From: Deinococcales bacterium
Lineage (GTDB): Bacteria > Deinococcota > Deinococci > Deinococcales > Trueperaceae
NCBI GenBank assembly: GCA_012515535.1
Contig: JAAYYF010000003.1
Location: 1-53,732, forward strand
Length of the DNA stretch: 53,732 bases
Direction: 5' to 3'
Part shown: positions 43,989-52,455 of the stretch, piece by piece
Position numbering within the stretch: position 1 is the first letter of the stretch
Layout of the letters: each line of letters opens with the position of its first letter
Position numbers and translations under genes: made by a program
Notes under the pieces: generated by a model
The model's input: the letters and a program-made list of their open reading frames with translations, nothing else
Told to the model about the DNA's origin: nothing
The model's database searches: none

Positions 43989-46724
43989 TCAGCCCGTGTT
44001 GCGGAGCCCGGCCGACACCCCCGTCAGCGACAGGCGGACGGCGTAGTCGAGCCCCTCGCGCTCCGGCGCGCCCTCGGGCGTGGCGCGCAGGCGCCTCAGC
44101 AGCTCGACCTGCAGGCGGCTGATGGGGTCTACGTAGGGGTTGCGCAGCTCGATGGTGCGCTTCAGCACGGGGTCGCCCGCCAGGAGCGGCGCGCCGGTGA
44201 CGGCCTCCACCCGCTCGACCGCCACCCGGAAGCGGCGCTGCACCTCCTCGCCGAGCGGCCGCAGGCGCGGCTCCACCAGCTCGAGGTAGGAGCCGAAGAC
44301 GCCCATGTCGGCCTTGGCCAGGCTCATCTGCGCGAAGTCGAGCATGGTGCGGAAGAACGGCCACTCGCGGTACATCTCGGCGGCCAGCTCGCTGCCGACG
44401 GCCTCCAGGGCGGCTCCCACGCCGTACCAGCCGGGCACGTTGGCGCGGCACTGCGTCCAGGCGAACACCCACGGGATGGCGCGCAAGCCGGCCACCGAGC
44501 GGTCGCTGCCGCGGCGGGTGGGGCGCGAGCCGAGGTTGAGGCGCCCCAGCTCGAGGATGGGCGTGACCTGCTCGAAGAGGTCGACGAACGCCTCGTGGTG
44601 CACGAGCGCGTGGTAGGTGGCCATGCCGGCGCGCGCGGCCTCGTCCATCGCCTGGCGGTAGCGCGGCTCCACCTCCGGTAGCGGCCCCTCGTCGCGCGCC
44701 GAGGCGAGCAGGACGGCGTGCAGCACCTGCTCCAGGTGGCGGTGGGCCAGGGCGGGGTCGCGGTAGCGGTCGGCGAGCGCCTCGCCCTGCTCGGTGGTGC
44801 GCATGCGGCCCGCCAGGCTCCCGGGCGGCTGCGCCAGGATCGCCTGCCCCGCCGGCCCCCCGCCGCGGCCGATGCTGGTCCCGCGCCCGTGGAAGATCCG
44901 CAGCGGCACGCCCGCCGCGCGGCACACCGCCGCCAGCCCCTCCTGCGCCCGGTAGAGCGCCCAGGTGGCGGCCACGAAGCCGGCGTCCTTGTTGGAGTCG
45001 GAGTAGCCGATCATCACCTCCTGGACCCCGCGCCGCGCCACGTGGGCGCGGTACGGCTGCAGCGCGAACAGCTGCGCCAGCACCTCGGGGGCGCGCTCCA
45101 GGTCGTCGAGCGTCTCGAACAGCGGCGTGGCGTCGATCGCCTCCACCCCGGCCTCCTTCGCCAGCAGCAGCGCCTCCAGGACGTCGGAGGCGCCCTCGGT
45201 CATGCTGACGATGGTGCTGCCGATGGCGTCCTCGCCGTACGCCGCGCGGGCGCGGCGCAGCTCCTCGAGGAAGGCCAGCGCGCGCCCGGCCGCCTCCCCG
45301 GGGCTGGCGTGGCGCGGCAGCAGCGGCCGCGGCGAGGCGAGCTCGCGCGCCAGGAGCTCCACGCGCGCCGCCTCCGGGAGCGCGGCGTAGTCCGGGTGGA
45401 CGCCCGCCAGCGCCAGCAGGTCGGCGACCGCGCGCTCGTGCTGGCGCGAGTGCTCGCGCACGTCGAGCGGCGCCAGCGCGAAGCCGAAGGCGGCCGCGCG
45501 CACCGCCGCGGGCCGCACGAAGGCGCGCGCGGGCCGCGCACCGCCGCTCGCCTCCAGGGCGCGCTCGAGGAGCTCGAGGTCGGCGAGGTAGCCGGCGCCG
45601 CCGCCCGGGTAGCTGCCGGCGCGCGCGGCCTCCGCCGTCAGGAGCCGGTGGGTCAGCTCGAGCCAGCGCCGGTACGGCTCGCCCGGGAAGCGCGGGCCGG
45701 CCCCCAGCTCGGCCTCGCGGCGCGCCAGCGCCGCGCTCAGCTCGGGCGGGGCGGGCGCGCGCCGCTCCCACTGCGACAGGCGCTGCACCAGGTCGTCGAC
45801 GTCCGCCAGGTAGGCGCGGTTGGCCACCTCCGCCTGCAGGCGGTAGGCCTCGCGCGTCACCTCGGGCGTCACGAACGGGTTGCCGTCGCGGTCGCCGCCG
45901 ATCCACGAGCGGAAGCGCACGAGCGGCGGCAGGGCGCTCGGCCCGGCGCCCTGGTCCCGCTCGCCGGCGGGCGCCGGGAAGTACGTCTCCAGCGCCCACT
46001 CGAGGTCGCGCATCAGCGCCGGCACCACCTCCAGCAGCGTGCGGCGGAAGTAGTAGAGCGCGCTCTTGACCTCGTCGAGCACCGAGGGGCGCGCGTCGTC
46101 GACCTCCCGCGTGTGCCACAGGGTGGCGATCTCGGCGTAGATGGTCTCGCGCAGCCGGCGCGCCTCGCGCGGCGGCAGCGCGCGCTCGCCGAGCTGCGTG
46201 ACGGCGGCGGCGACGCGCTCCAGCTTGAGCCTGACGGTGTAGCGCTTCACCTCGGTGGGGTGAGCGGTGAGCGTCAGCTGCAGGTCGACGCCTGCCAGGA
46301 AGGCGAGCGCGCGCTCGCGGCTCCAGCCGCGGTCCTTGAGCGCCTTGACGGCGGCCGCCAGGCTCTCGCGCCGCGGCTCCTCGGGGGTGGCGGAGAGCGA
46401 GCGCAGGCGGTTGACGCGCACGCGGTGCACCTCCTCGGCCAGGTTCACGAGCTGGAAGTAGACGGTGAACGCCCGCACCAGCCGCTCGGCGTCCTCGGTG
46501 GAGGCGGCGCGCAGGAGGCCGCTCAGCTCGCGCTCGGCGGCGGCGTCGCCAGGCACCTCGCGCAGGCGCTTGGTGAGGCGGCGCACCCGCTCCACGAGCT
46601 CGAAGAACGGCTCCCCCTCCAGCTCACGCAGCACGTCGCCCAGCGCGGTGGCGAGGAAGTCGACGTCGGCGCTCAGCAGCTCGAACTCGCTCGTGTCCAC
46701 CTCGCCACCTCGCGCGCCTCCCAC
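43989..46724 (-). CDS. ppc: Phosphoenolpyruvate carboxylase
   Basis: A 911-residue enzyme that carboxylates phosphoenolpyruvate to oxaloacetate. Signature stretches are present: LTLTAHPTEVKR near 152 with the catalytic His, GGDRDGNPFVT, GYSDSNKDAGFVAATW, FHGRGTSIGRGGGP, and the C-terminal SAGLRNTG. The GTG at 46724 has GAGGGG seven bases upstream, which includes the ymdB stop region, so it is translated after ymdB with a gap of four bases. GTG at 46700 is an alternative. It replenishes the TCA cycle; an allosteric Asp/aspartate site is expected but was not examined in detail. Confidence 0.96.
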   Translation of the reverse strand: MGGARGGEVDTSEFELLSADVDFLATALGDVLRELEGEPFFELVERVRRLTKRLREVPGDAAAERELSGLLRAASTEDAERLVRAFTVYFQLVNLAEEVHRVRVNRLRSLSATPEEPRRESLAAAVKALKDRGWSRERALAFLAGVDLQLTLTAHPTEVKRYTVRLKLERVAAAVTQLGERALPPREARRLRETIYAEIATLWHTREVDDARPSVLDEVKSALYYFRRTLLEVVPALMRDLEWALETYFPAPAGERDQGAGPSALPPLVRFRSWIGGDRDGNPFVTPEVTREAYRLQAEVANRAYLADVDDLVQRLSQWERRAPAPPELSAALARREAELGAGPRFPGEPYRRWLELTHRLLTAEAARAGSYPGGGAGYLADLELLERALEASGGARPARAFVRPAAVRAAAFGFALAPLDVREHSRQHERAVADLLALAGVHPDYAALPEAARVELLARELASPRPLLPRHASPGEAAGRALAFLEELRRARAAYGEDAIGSTIVSMTEGASDVLEALLLAKEAGVEAIDATPLFETLDDLERAPEVLAQLFALQPYRAHVARRGVQEVMIGYSDSNKDAGFVAATWALYRAQEGLAAVCRAAGVPLRIFHGRGTSIGRGGGPAGQAILAQPPGSLAGRMRTTEQGEALADRYRDPALAHRHLEQVLHAVLLASARDEGPLPEVEPRYRQAMDEAARAGMATYHALVHHEAFVDLFEQVTPILELGRLNLGSRPTRRGSDRSVAGLRAIPWVFAWTQCRANVPGWYGVGAALEAVGSELAAEMYREWPFFRTMLDFAQMSLAKADMGVFGSYLELVEPRLRPLGEEVQRRFRVAVERVEAVTGAPLLAGDPVLKRTIELRNPYVDPISRLQVELLRRLRATPEGAPEREGLDYAVRLSLTGVSAGLRNTG

Positions 46725-46728
46725 CCGC

Positions 46729-47505
46729 TCACCCCTCGTCGCGGCTCGCCTCCCACCGTAGCCGCCGGACGGCGACCGCGCGGCGGCCGTCGAGCTCGAT
46801 CTCCACGGCGTTGAGCGTGGCGGGCCCCTCGGCCGGCTTGAAGCGCCGCGGCAGCTTGTCGACGAAGCGGGCGTGCACCTCCTCGAAGCGCATGCCGATC
46901 GACGAGTGCTGCACGCCGGTCATGCCCACGTCGGTGATGTAGGCGGTGCCCTTGTAGACGCACTCGTCGGCGGTGGTGACGTGGGTGTGCGTGCCCACCA
47001 CGGCGCTCACGCGGCCGGCCAGGTGGAAGCCCATCACCTTCTTCTCGCTGGTGGCCTCGGCGTGGAAGTCGACGATCACCGGCACGCCCGCCGGCAGGCC
47101 CTCGAGCACGTCGTCGGCCACGCGGAACGGGTCGTCGAGCGCCTCCATGTACACGCGGCCCATCAGCTGCAGCACCGCCACGCGCTCGCCGCCACGCGCC
47201 TCGAACACGTGGGCGCCCAGGCCCGGGGTGCCGGGCGGGTAGTTGGCGGGGCGCAGCAGCCGCGGGCTCTCCTCGAGCAGCTCGGCGGTGCCGGGCTGGT
47301 CGAAGCCGTGGTTGCCGAGGGTCACCACGTCGGCGCCGGCGGCGCGCAGCTGCTCGAAGTGCCGGCGCGTGATGCCGAAGCCGCCGGCGACGTTCTCGCC
47401 GTTCACCACCACGAAGTCGTAGTCGGCCCTGCGTTCCTTGAGGAAGCCCTGAGCGGCCTTGAGGCCCGGCGTGGCGAAGACGTCGCCGATGAAGAGGATG
47501 CGCAC
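46729..47505 (-). CDS. ymdB: YmdB family metallophosphoesterase
   Basis: A 258-residue phosphoesterase of the TIGR00282/YmdB family, known as 2',3'-cyclic nucleotide phosphodiesterase in Bacillus. The motifs are LFIGDVFATPGLKA, VVNGENVAGGFGI, LGNHGFDQ, VDFHAEATSEKKVMG, VGTHTHVTTADE and TDVGMTGVQHSSIG. The GTG start at 47505 is supported by TACCCT five bases upstream and because the conserved RILFIGD strand follows immediately. ppc is coupled downstream. Divergent from the asnC-type regulator. Confidence 0.92.
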   Translation of the reverse strand: MRILFIGDVFATPGLKAAQGFLKERRADYDFVVVNGENVAGGFGITRRHFEQLRAAGADVVTLGNHGFDQPGTAELLEESPRLLRPANYPPGTPGLGAHVFEARGGERVAVLQLMGRVYMEALDDPFRVADDVLEGLPAGVPVIVDFHAEATSEKKVMGFHLAGRVSAVVGTHTHVTTADECVYKGTAYITDVGMTGVQHSSIGMRFEEVHARFVDKLPRRFKPAEGPATLNAVEIELDGRRAVAVRRLRWEASRDEG

Positions 47506-47510
47506 GCCGC

Positions 47511-47516
47511 AGGGTA
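47511..47516 (-). promoter_or_regulatory. -10 element of ymdB-ppc
   Basis: TACCCT on the minus strand, five bases before the ymdB GTG. Confidence 0.5.
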
Positions 47517-47543
47517 ACAGGCGGCGCGCGCCGGGGCGCGTGC

Positions 47544-47549
47544 TACGCT
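47544..47549 (+). promoter_or_regulatory. -10 element of the asnC-type gene
   Basis: TACGCT, ten bases before the ATG; the ymdB -10 is 27 bases away on the other strand. Confidence 0.48.
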
Positions 47550-47559
47550 CGGCGCAGCC

Positions 47560-48030
47560 ATGGAGTTCGACGCCGTCGATCGCCGCATCCTCGCCATCCT
47601 CCTGCGCGACGGTCGCGCCAGCCACGCCAGCATCGCCAAGCAGGTGGGGCTGTCGGCGCCGGCGGTCGGCGAGCGCGTGAGGAAGCTGGAGCAGGCCGGG
47701 GTGATCCGCGGCTACCACGCCGACGTCGACCCGCACGCCCTGGGCCTGGCCATCGCGGCGTTCGTGGCCATCGCGCCGCAGCCGCGCAAGCCGGCGCAGC
47801 GCCTGGTGGAACGGCTGCTGGCGTTCCCCGAGATCGAGGAGCTGCACGCGGTGGCCGGCACCTACGCCTTCATCGCCAAGGTGCGCGTGCCGTCCACGGC
47901 AGCGCTCGACGCGTTCCTCGACCGCCTGTTCATGCTCGAGGGCGTGGAGCGCACCGAGACCACCGTGGTGCTGCGGACCAACGTGGAGCGGCCGCTGCAG
48001 CTGCCGCCGCCCGACGAGCGGGCTACCTGA
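47560..48030 (+). CDS. Lrp/AsnC family transcriptional regulator
   Basis: A 156-residue regulator. The winged helix-turn-helix is at 1-55 (VDRRILAILLRDGRASHASIAKQVGLSAPAV is the helical core, followed by GERVRKLEQAGVIRGY). The RAM ligand-binding domain is at about 65-145 (ELHAVAGTYAFIAKV, and ERTETTVVL at the end). Such proteins respond to amino acids and often control adjacent genes. It is divergent from ymdB-ppc with 54 bases between starts, so autoregulation and control of ymdB-ppc are plausible but unproven. The 3' end overlaps the convergent dinG by eight bases. Confidence 0.92.
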   Translation: MEFDAVDRRILAILLRDGRASHASIAKQVGLSAPAVGERVRKLEQAGVIRGYHADVDPHALGLAIAAFVAIAPQPRKPAQRLVERLLAFPEIEELHAVAGTYAFIAKVRVPSTAALDAFLDRLFMLEGVERTETTVVLRTNVERPLQLPPPDERAT

Positions 48031-49594
48031 GCGCCTCCAGGAACCAGGCGGGCAGCCGGCGCTGCTGGCGCTTGATGAAGCTGGGGAAGTCGGCGTCCAG
48101 GAGGTAGGTGACGGCGTGGTCGGTCTCGGAGCGCACCGAGCGGCCGTAGGCCTGCACCACCGCCAGCGTGGTGCGCCAGTCGTACCAATCGCGGTCGCGC
48201 TCCATGCGCGCCGCCACCTGGCGGTCGCCTAGGTAGGGGTACGGCACCTTGCACAGCACCTGCCAGCGGGCGCGCTCGTCGGCCAGGTCGATCCCCTCGG
48301 TCATGCTCGGCGTCAGCAGGATCGTGGGGGCGTCGTCGGTCAGATGCCGCGTGAGGGCGGCGTCGCGGCCGTCGGCGCTGTCGTGGGTGAGGACGCGCCA
48401 GCGCACCTCGGCCGGCAGGTGGCGCGCAAGGTAGCTGGCGATCTTGTAGGAGTGCGCGTGCACCACGCCCTTCTCGTGCTCGTGACGGGCGGCCAGCTCG
48501 GCGATGGCGTCGGCGAGCTTGGGCAGGTCGCGGTCGAGGTGGTGGCGCGTGAGGCGCGCCGCCGGCCGCAGGTAGATGGGGCGGTTCTCGGGCGGGAAGC
48601 TCGAGGGGACGTCGATGACCTCGGCCTCGCTCGGGTCGATGCCGAGGCTGCGCAGGAAGGTGGGGGCGTCGAGGATGGTGGCCGACAGCATCAGCACGCG
48701 CTCGCCGTAGGCGAACAGGAACGGCTCGGCCAGCGGCGCCACCTCCACGGGCTTGAACAGCAGCACCTCGCCCTCGCGCCCGCGGAAGCGCTCGACCACC
48801 CAGTCGACGTCGCCGCCGTAGTAGCTGTCGAGCAGGATGGTGATGCGCTCCACCTGCGTCTCGAGCCACTGCTTGACGCGCAGCTGCTCGACGGCCGCCT
48901 GGCTCTGCAGCGAGCCCTTGGCGAGCTCGGCGTCCACCTCGCCGGCGCGGCGCTTCAGCTCGGGCAGCAGCTGCTCGGCGAACTCGAACAGCAGCTCCTC
49001 GCCGAGGTTCGGCGGCAGCGCCAGGTCGAGGCCGGCGCGCAGCAGCTGCGCCTCGGACAGGTAGACCTGCGCGAAGCTCATCAGCGCCGCCTCGGCGTTG
49101 TGGGCCTCGTCGAGCACCAGCAGCTCGCGGCCGCGGAAGCCGCCGGCGTAGTTCAGCTCGGCGAGGAAGTAGGCGTAGTTGAGGGTGGTGACGTTGGCCG
49201 CCACCGCCACGTCCTTGGCGGTGAAGTAGGGGCAGTCGTCGCAGGCGGGGAAGCGCTTGCCGGCCAGGCAGGGAGCGGCGGCCGCGTGGGTGGGGGCCAC
49301 CAGGCAGTCGTAGTTGGCGCGCCCCTTCATCAGGGCCAGGTCCGGGAAGTCGGTGACGTACTGGTCCTGCAGGATCTTCTGGTTGGTGAGCACGAAGGCG
49401 CTGCTGGCCTCGCGCGCCAGCGTGACCGCGATGGCGCTCTTGCCGGCGCCGGTGGGCGCCTCGATGACCACGAAGCGCTTGCCCGCCGCGAACGCCTCGC
49501 GGGCGCGCTCGAGGGCCTCGGCCTGCCCGGCGCGGTAGCGCGGGAAGGGGAACGAGGCGGGTGGGAGGACGGAGCCGTCTGGCGAGCCGGGCAC
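48023..49594 (-). CDS. DinG/XPD-type ATP-dependent DNA helicase
   Basis: A 523-residue superfamily 2 helicase. Walker A is EAPTGAGKSAIAV (45-57) and the DEAH box is VLDEAHNAEAA. Four cysteines between them, C97, C109, C118 and C121 (with PACDDCPYF), match the iron-sulfur cluster of the XPD/DinG/YoaA family. Late motifs include LTPSMTEGIDL and QAYGRSVRSETDHAVTYLLD. It is shorter than E. coli DinG (716 residues). GTG start with TAGCGT exactly six bases upstream. It lies downstream of the tRNA-Leu gene and its hairpin. Confidence 0.9.
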   Translation of the reverse strand: MPGSPDGSVLPPASFPFPRYRAGQAEALERAREAFAAGKRFVVIEAPTGAGKSAIAVTLAREASSAFVLTNQKILQDQYVTDFPDLALMKGRANYDCLVAPTHAAAAPCLAGKRFPACDDCPYFTAKDVAVAANVTTLNYAYFLAELNYAGGFRGRELLVLDEAHNAEAALMSFAQVYLSEAQLLRAGLDLALPPNLGEELLFEFAEQLLPELKRRAGEVDAELAKGSLQSQAAVEQLRVKQWLETQVERITILLDSYYGGDVDWVVERFRGREGEVLLFKPVEVAPLAEPFLFAYGERVLMLSATILDAPTFLRSLGIDPSEAEVIDVPSSFPPENRPIYLRPAARLTRHHLDRDLPKLADAIAELAARHEHEKGVVHAHSYKIASYLARHLPAEVRWRVLTHDSADGRDAALTRHLTDDAPTILLTPSMTEGIDLADERARWQVLCKVPYPYLGDRQVAARMERDRDWYDWRTTLAVVQAYGRSVRSETDHAVTYLLDADFPSFIKRQQRRLPAWFLEALR

Positions 49595-49600
49595 GAGACC

Positions 49601-49606
49601 ACGCTA
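49601..49606 (-). promoter_or_regulatory. -10 element, leaderless start of the dinG-type gene
   Basis: TAGCGT on the minus strand, ending six bases before the GTG. Confidence 0.65.
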
Positions 49607-49659
49607 TCACTTCCCGCCGCCGGCCCCGAGCCGGCCTAGGCGCCGGCCCAACAGCGAAG

Positions 49660-49680
49660 AGCCGGCCACCTGGGCCGGCT
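49660..49680 (-). terminator. Hairpin downstream of tRNA-Leu
   Basis: AGCCGGCC and GGCCGGCT with a five-base loop, starting 17 bases after the tRNA 3' end. It is followed by CTTCG but no T-run. Confidence 0.55.
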
Positions 49681-49696
49681 CCTGACCGCTTCGTCG

Positions 49697-49783
49697 TGGT
49701 GCCGAGGAGGGGACTTGAACCCCTACAGCCTTGCGGCCACCAGCCCCTCAAGCTGGCGCGTCTACCGATTCCGCCACCTCGGC
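49697..49783 (-). tRNA. tRNA-Leu (anticodon GAG)
   Basis: An 87-base gene with a complete cloverleaf. The acceptor stem is GCCGAGG/CCTCGGC. The D arm contains the GG pair in AATCGGTAGACG. The anticodon stem CCAGC/GCTGG encloses loop TTGAGGG with anticodon GAG. A long class II variable arm (GCC-GCAA-GGC) and T loop TTCAAGT follow. The discriminator A and the CCA end are encoded. It reads CUC and CUU leucine codons. Confidence 0.97.
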
Positions 49784-49827
49784 TCGGGCACCGCGCGCGG
49801 GCCGTAGGCCCGTGCGAGGCGAGAGGG

Positions 49828-49857
49828 ATGATATCGCCGCGGGACGACCTCCGTCAA
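49828..49857 (-). promoter_or_regulatory. Promoter of tRNA-Leu
   Basis: TTGACG (49852-49857), 18-base spacer and TATCAT (49828-49833) on the minus strand, the best sigma-70-like promoter in the window. Predicted start about 38 bases before the mature tRNA. Confidence 0.75.
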
Positions 49858-49924
49858 GCCGCGACGAGCGACCGGCAGCGGCGCGCCACGACCCCGCGAT
49901 CCGTCCGAGCGCGCCCCGCTCGGT

Positions 49925-49930
49925 TATCCT
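49925..49930 (+). promoter_or_regulatory. -10 element of trmH
   Basis: TATCCT, seven bases before the trmH ATG; transcript probably leaderless. Confidence 0.65.
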
Positions 49931-49937
49931 CGCTGGC

Positions 49938-50555
49938 ATGACCGAACGCCGCCGCCGCCGCATCTTCGACGTGCTCTCGCGCCGCCAGCCCGACCTCACC
50001 GTGCTGGCCGAGGACGTCTACAAGCCGCACAACCTCTCCGCCGTCCTGCGCAGCTGCGACGCGGTGGGCATCGGCGAGGTGCACGCGGTGCGGCCCACCG
50101 GCGGCATCGCCACCTTCAACGCCACCAGCGCCAGCGCCGAGAAGTGGGTGGACCTGGTGGTGCACCAGAGCGTCGAGGAGGCGGTGGGCGTCCTGAAGGA
50201 GCGCGGCATGCAGGTGTACGCCGCCCACCTGTCGGACGACGCCGTCGACTACCGCGAGGTGGACTACACGGGGCCGACCGCGCTGCTGCTGGGCAACGAG
50301 AAGGCGGGGGTGACGCCCGCGGCGGCCGCACTAGCCGACCGGCACGTGATCATCCCCATGCTGGGGATGGTGCAGTCGCTCAACGTCAGCGTGGCGGCCG
50401 CGGTGATCCTGTTCGAGGCGCAACGCCAGCGGCGCGCGGCCGGGCGCTACGCCACCCCGCAGCTCTCCCCCGAGCAGCAGCGCGAGATCGCGCTCCGGTG
50501 GCTGTCGAAGGCCGACGCGGAGCAGCTGGCGCAGGAGCCGCTCGGCAGCGGCTGA
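49938..50555 (+). CDS. trmH: tRNA (guanosine18-2'-O)-methyltransferase TrmH
   Basis: A 205-residue SPOUT-family methyltransferase. It starts TERRRRRIFDVLSRRQPDLT, a typical TrmH N-terminus, followed by the RNA-contact motif NLSAVLRSCDAVGI. The SAM-binding knot is formed by LLLGNEKAGVT, VIIPMLGMVQSLNVSVAAAV. It methylates the ribose of G18 in the D loop of tRNAs. The ATG is chosen because TATCCT ends seven bases upstream and the conserved N-terminus begins here. It is divergent from the tRNA-Leu gene, which carries the GG target pair of this enzyme class. Confidence 0.92.
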   Translation: MTERRRRRIFDVLSRRQPDLTVLAEDVYKPHNLSAVLRSCDAVGIGEVHAVRPTGGIATFNATSASAEKWVDLVVHQSVEEAVGVLKERGMQVYAAHLSDDAVDYREVDYTGPTALLLGNEKAGVTPAAAALADRHVIIPMLGMVQSLNVSVAAAVILFEAQRQRRAAGRYATPQLSPEQQREIALRWLSKADAEQLAQEPLGSG

Positions 50556-50585
50556 CGTTTGACCACGGGGGCTCGGGAGCCTCGG

Positions 50586-50591
50586 CTACGC
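50586..50591 (+). promoter_or_regulatory. -10 element of the sugar dehydrogenase gene
   Basis: TACGCT, eight bases before the ATG at 50600; no ribosome site visible. Confidence 0.55.
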
Positions 50592-50599
50592 TTGCCCCC

Positions 50600-51820
50600 A
50601 TGGTGAACCCATCCCCCAACCCCACGCCGGGCGCGCGGCGCCCGCGCGGCCGGTCCCTCCGGGGGCCGGCCCTCCTCTGCTCGCTGCTGCTGGCGGCCTG
50701 CGGCCCGTCGGGCGGTCCCGGCGGCCCGCGCCCTCCCGGGCCGAGCGGCCCGCCCCAGAGCGGCGTCGTCGGCCTCGAGACCGTCGTCACCGGGCTCGCG
50801 TTCCCGGCGGGCGTGGCGCACGCCGGCGACGACCGCCTCTTCGTGCTGGAGCTCGGCGGCACCGTGCGCGTCGTGCGCGACGGCGCCCTGCTCCCCACGC
50901 CGTTCCTCGACCTCACCGACCGCGTCGGCGAAGGCGGGGAGGGCGGCCTGCTGGGCCTGGCGTTCCCGCCCGATCACGCCAGCAGCGGCGTGTTCTACGT
51001 CTACTACACCGACCGCGACCAGCCCGCGGGCTCGAGCGTGCTGTCGCGCTTCCGGGTGACGGCCGACCCCGACGTCGCGGACCCCGCCTCCGAGGAGGTG
51101 CTCGTCACCGAGCCGCAGCCGGCCACGAACCACAACGGCGGCCAGCTGGCGTTCGGCCCCGACGGCTACCTCTACTGGGCGATGGGCGACGGCGGCGACG
51201 GCGGCGAGCCGGCCCAGGCGCTCGACTCGCGCCTCGGCAAGCTCCTGCGCCTCGACGTGGGGGCCGCCAGCGGCTACGCCGCGCCCGCCAGCAACCCCTT
51301 CGCCGGCCAGGGCTCCCCCGCCGACGAGGTGTGGGCCTACGGGCTCCGGAACCCGTGGCGCTTCAGCTTCGACCGCGCCACCGGCGACCTCTACATCGCC
51401 GACGTGGGCGAGGACCGCTTCGAGGAGGTCAACGTCGAGCCGGCCGGCTCCGGCGGCGGGCGCAACTACGGCTGGCCGCTGATGGAGGCCGAGGCCTGCC
51501 ACCTGGACGCCGACTGCGACGCCGCCGCGCAGGGCCTGACGCTGCCCACCTTCTCCTACCCGTGGGGCCAGGACTGGGGGCGCTCCATCACCGGCGGCTA
51601 CGTCTACCGCGGCAGCGCCGTGCCCGAGCTCGAGGGCTCGTACGTGTTCGGCGACTTCGTGACGGGCCGCGTGTGGGCCAGCAGCGCCGCGCTGGGCTGG
51701 GAGCTCGAGACCCTGCTGGACACCGGCTTCAACATCACCAGCTTCGGCGAGGACGCCGCCGGGGAGCTCTACCTCGTCGACGCCCTCGCCGGCACGCTCT
51801 ACCGCCTCGTGGCCGAGTGA
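50600..51820 (+). CDS. PQQ-dependent aldose sugar dehydrogenase (lipoprotein)
   Basis: A 406-residue six-bladed beta-propeller of the soluble glucose/sorbosone dehydrogenase family (YliI-like). A lipoprotein signal ends in LAAC (Cys 34), followed by a Gly/Pro-rich linker of about 25 residues. Family motifs are VFYVYYTDRD, NHNGGQLAFGPDGYLYWAMGDGG (the catalytic-base His region), AYGLRNPWRFSFDRATGDLYIADVG and NYGWPLMEAEACH. It oxidises aldoses using pyrroloquinoline quinone and calcium. The ATG is the only start giving a proper lipobox. It converges on the pyrophosphatase gene, ten bases away. No pqq synthesis genes are in the window. Confidence 0.9.
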   Translation: MVNPSPNPTPGARRPRGRSLRGPALLCSLLLAACGPSGGPGGPRPPGPSGPPQSGVVGLETVVTGLAFPAGVAHAGDDRLFVLELGGTVRVVRDGALLPTPFLDLTDRVGEGGEGGLLGLAFPPDHASSGVFYVYYTDRDQPAGSSVLSRFRVTADPDVADPASEEVLVTEPQPATNHNGGQLAFGPDGYLYWAMGDGGDGGEPAQALDSRLGKLLRLDVGAASGYAAPASNPFAGQGSPADEVWAYGLRNPWRFSFDRATGDLYIADVGEDRFEEVNVEPAGSGGGRNYGWPLMEAEACHLDADCDAAAQGLTLPTFSYPWGQDWGRSITGGYVYRGSAVPELEGSYVFGDFVTGRVWASSAALGWELETLLDTGFNITSFGEDAAGELYLVDALAGTLYRLVAE

Positions 51821-51830
51821 CGCCCTAGCG

Positions 51831-52373
51831 CTAGGCGCTCTCCTCCACCGGGTAACGCTGGCGGTAGGCCTCCATGGCGCGCTCGATCAGGCGGTGGGTG
51901 GCGTCCATGCCGTGCCAGTCCTCGACCACCGTCTCCTTCCCCTCCAGCTCCTTGTAGATGCGGAAGAAGTGCTCGATCTCGCGCAGGCGGTGGCGGGAGA
52001 TGGAGTCGAGGTGGCGGTTGCCGTCGTAGCGCGGGTCGTCGACCGGCACCGCGAGGATCTTCTGGTCGCGCCCCTTCTCGTCGCTCATCTCGAGGTAGCC
52101 GAGCGGGCGGGCGCGCAGCACGGCCCCGGGGAAGCTCGGGCGGTTCATCAGCACCAGCACGTCGAGCGGGTCGTCGTCGTCGGCGTAGGTGCCGGGGATG
52201 AAGCCGTAGTCGCCGGGGTAGTGCATGGGGCTGTAGAGCACGCGGTCGAGGCGGAAGACGCCCAGCTCGGGGTCGTACTCGTACTTGTTGGAGCTGCCGA
52301 CCGGCACCTCGATGACGGCGTTGACCATCTCGGGGGCCTTGTCTCCGCTGGGTAGGTGGTAGAGGTTGCTCAT
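51831..52373 (-). CDS. ppa: Inorganic pyrophosphatase (family I)
   Basis: A 180-residue soluble pyrophosphatase. The segments IEVPVGSSNKYEYDPE, YPGDYGFIPGTYADD and the signature DDDPLDVLVL with three metal-binding Asp residues are all present. It hydrolyses the pyrophosphate released by biosynthesis. Two ATGs are near: 52382 directly touches AGGAG, whereas 52373 lies nine bases from it and begins MSNLYHLPSGD, the usual family start; the latter is chosen. It is transcribed in the same direction as the P1 peptidase gene, with an 82-base gap that shows no clear promoter. Confidence 0.95.
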   Translation of the reverse strand: MSNLYHLPSGDKAPEMVNAVIEVPVGSSNKYEYDPELGVFRLDRVLYSPMHYPGDYGFIPGTYADDDDPLDVLVLMNRPSFPGAVLRARPLGYLEMSDEKGRDQKILAVPVDDPRYDGNRHLDSISRHRLREIEHFFRIYKELEGKETVVEDWHGMDATHRLIERAMEAYRQRYPVEESA

Positions 52374-52455
52374 ACGTGTCATCTCCTAGGCGGCGCGGGC
52401 CTTCGGGGCGGGCGCCTGGTGTGAACTCGTTGGGGGTTCGGGGCGGCGCTGGAGG

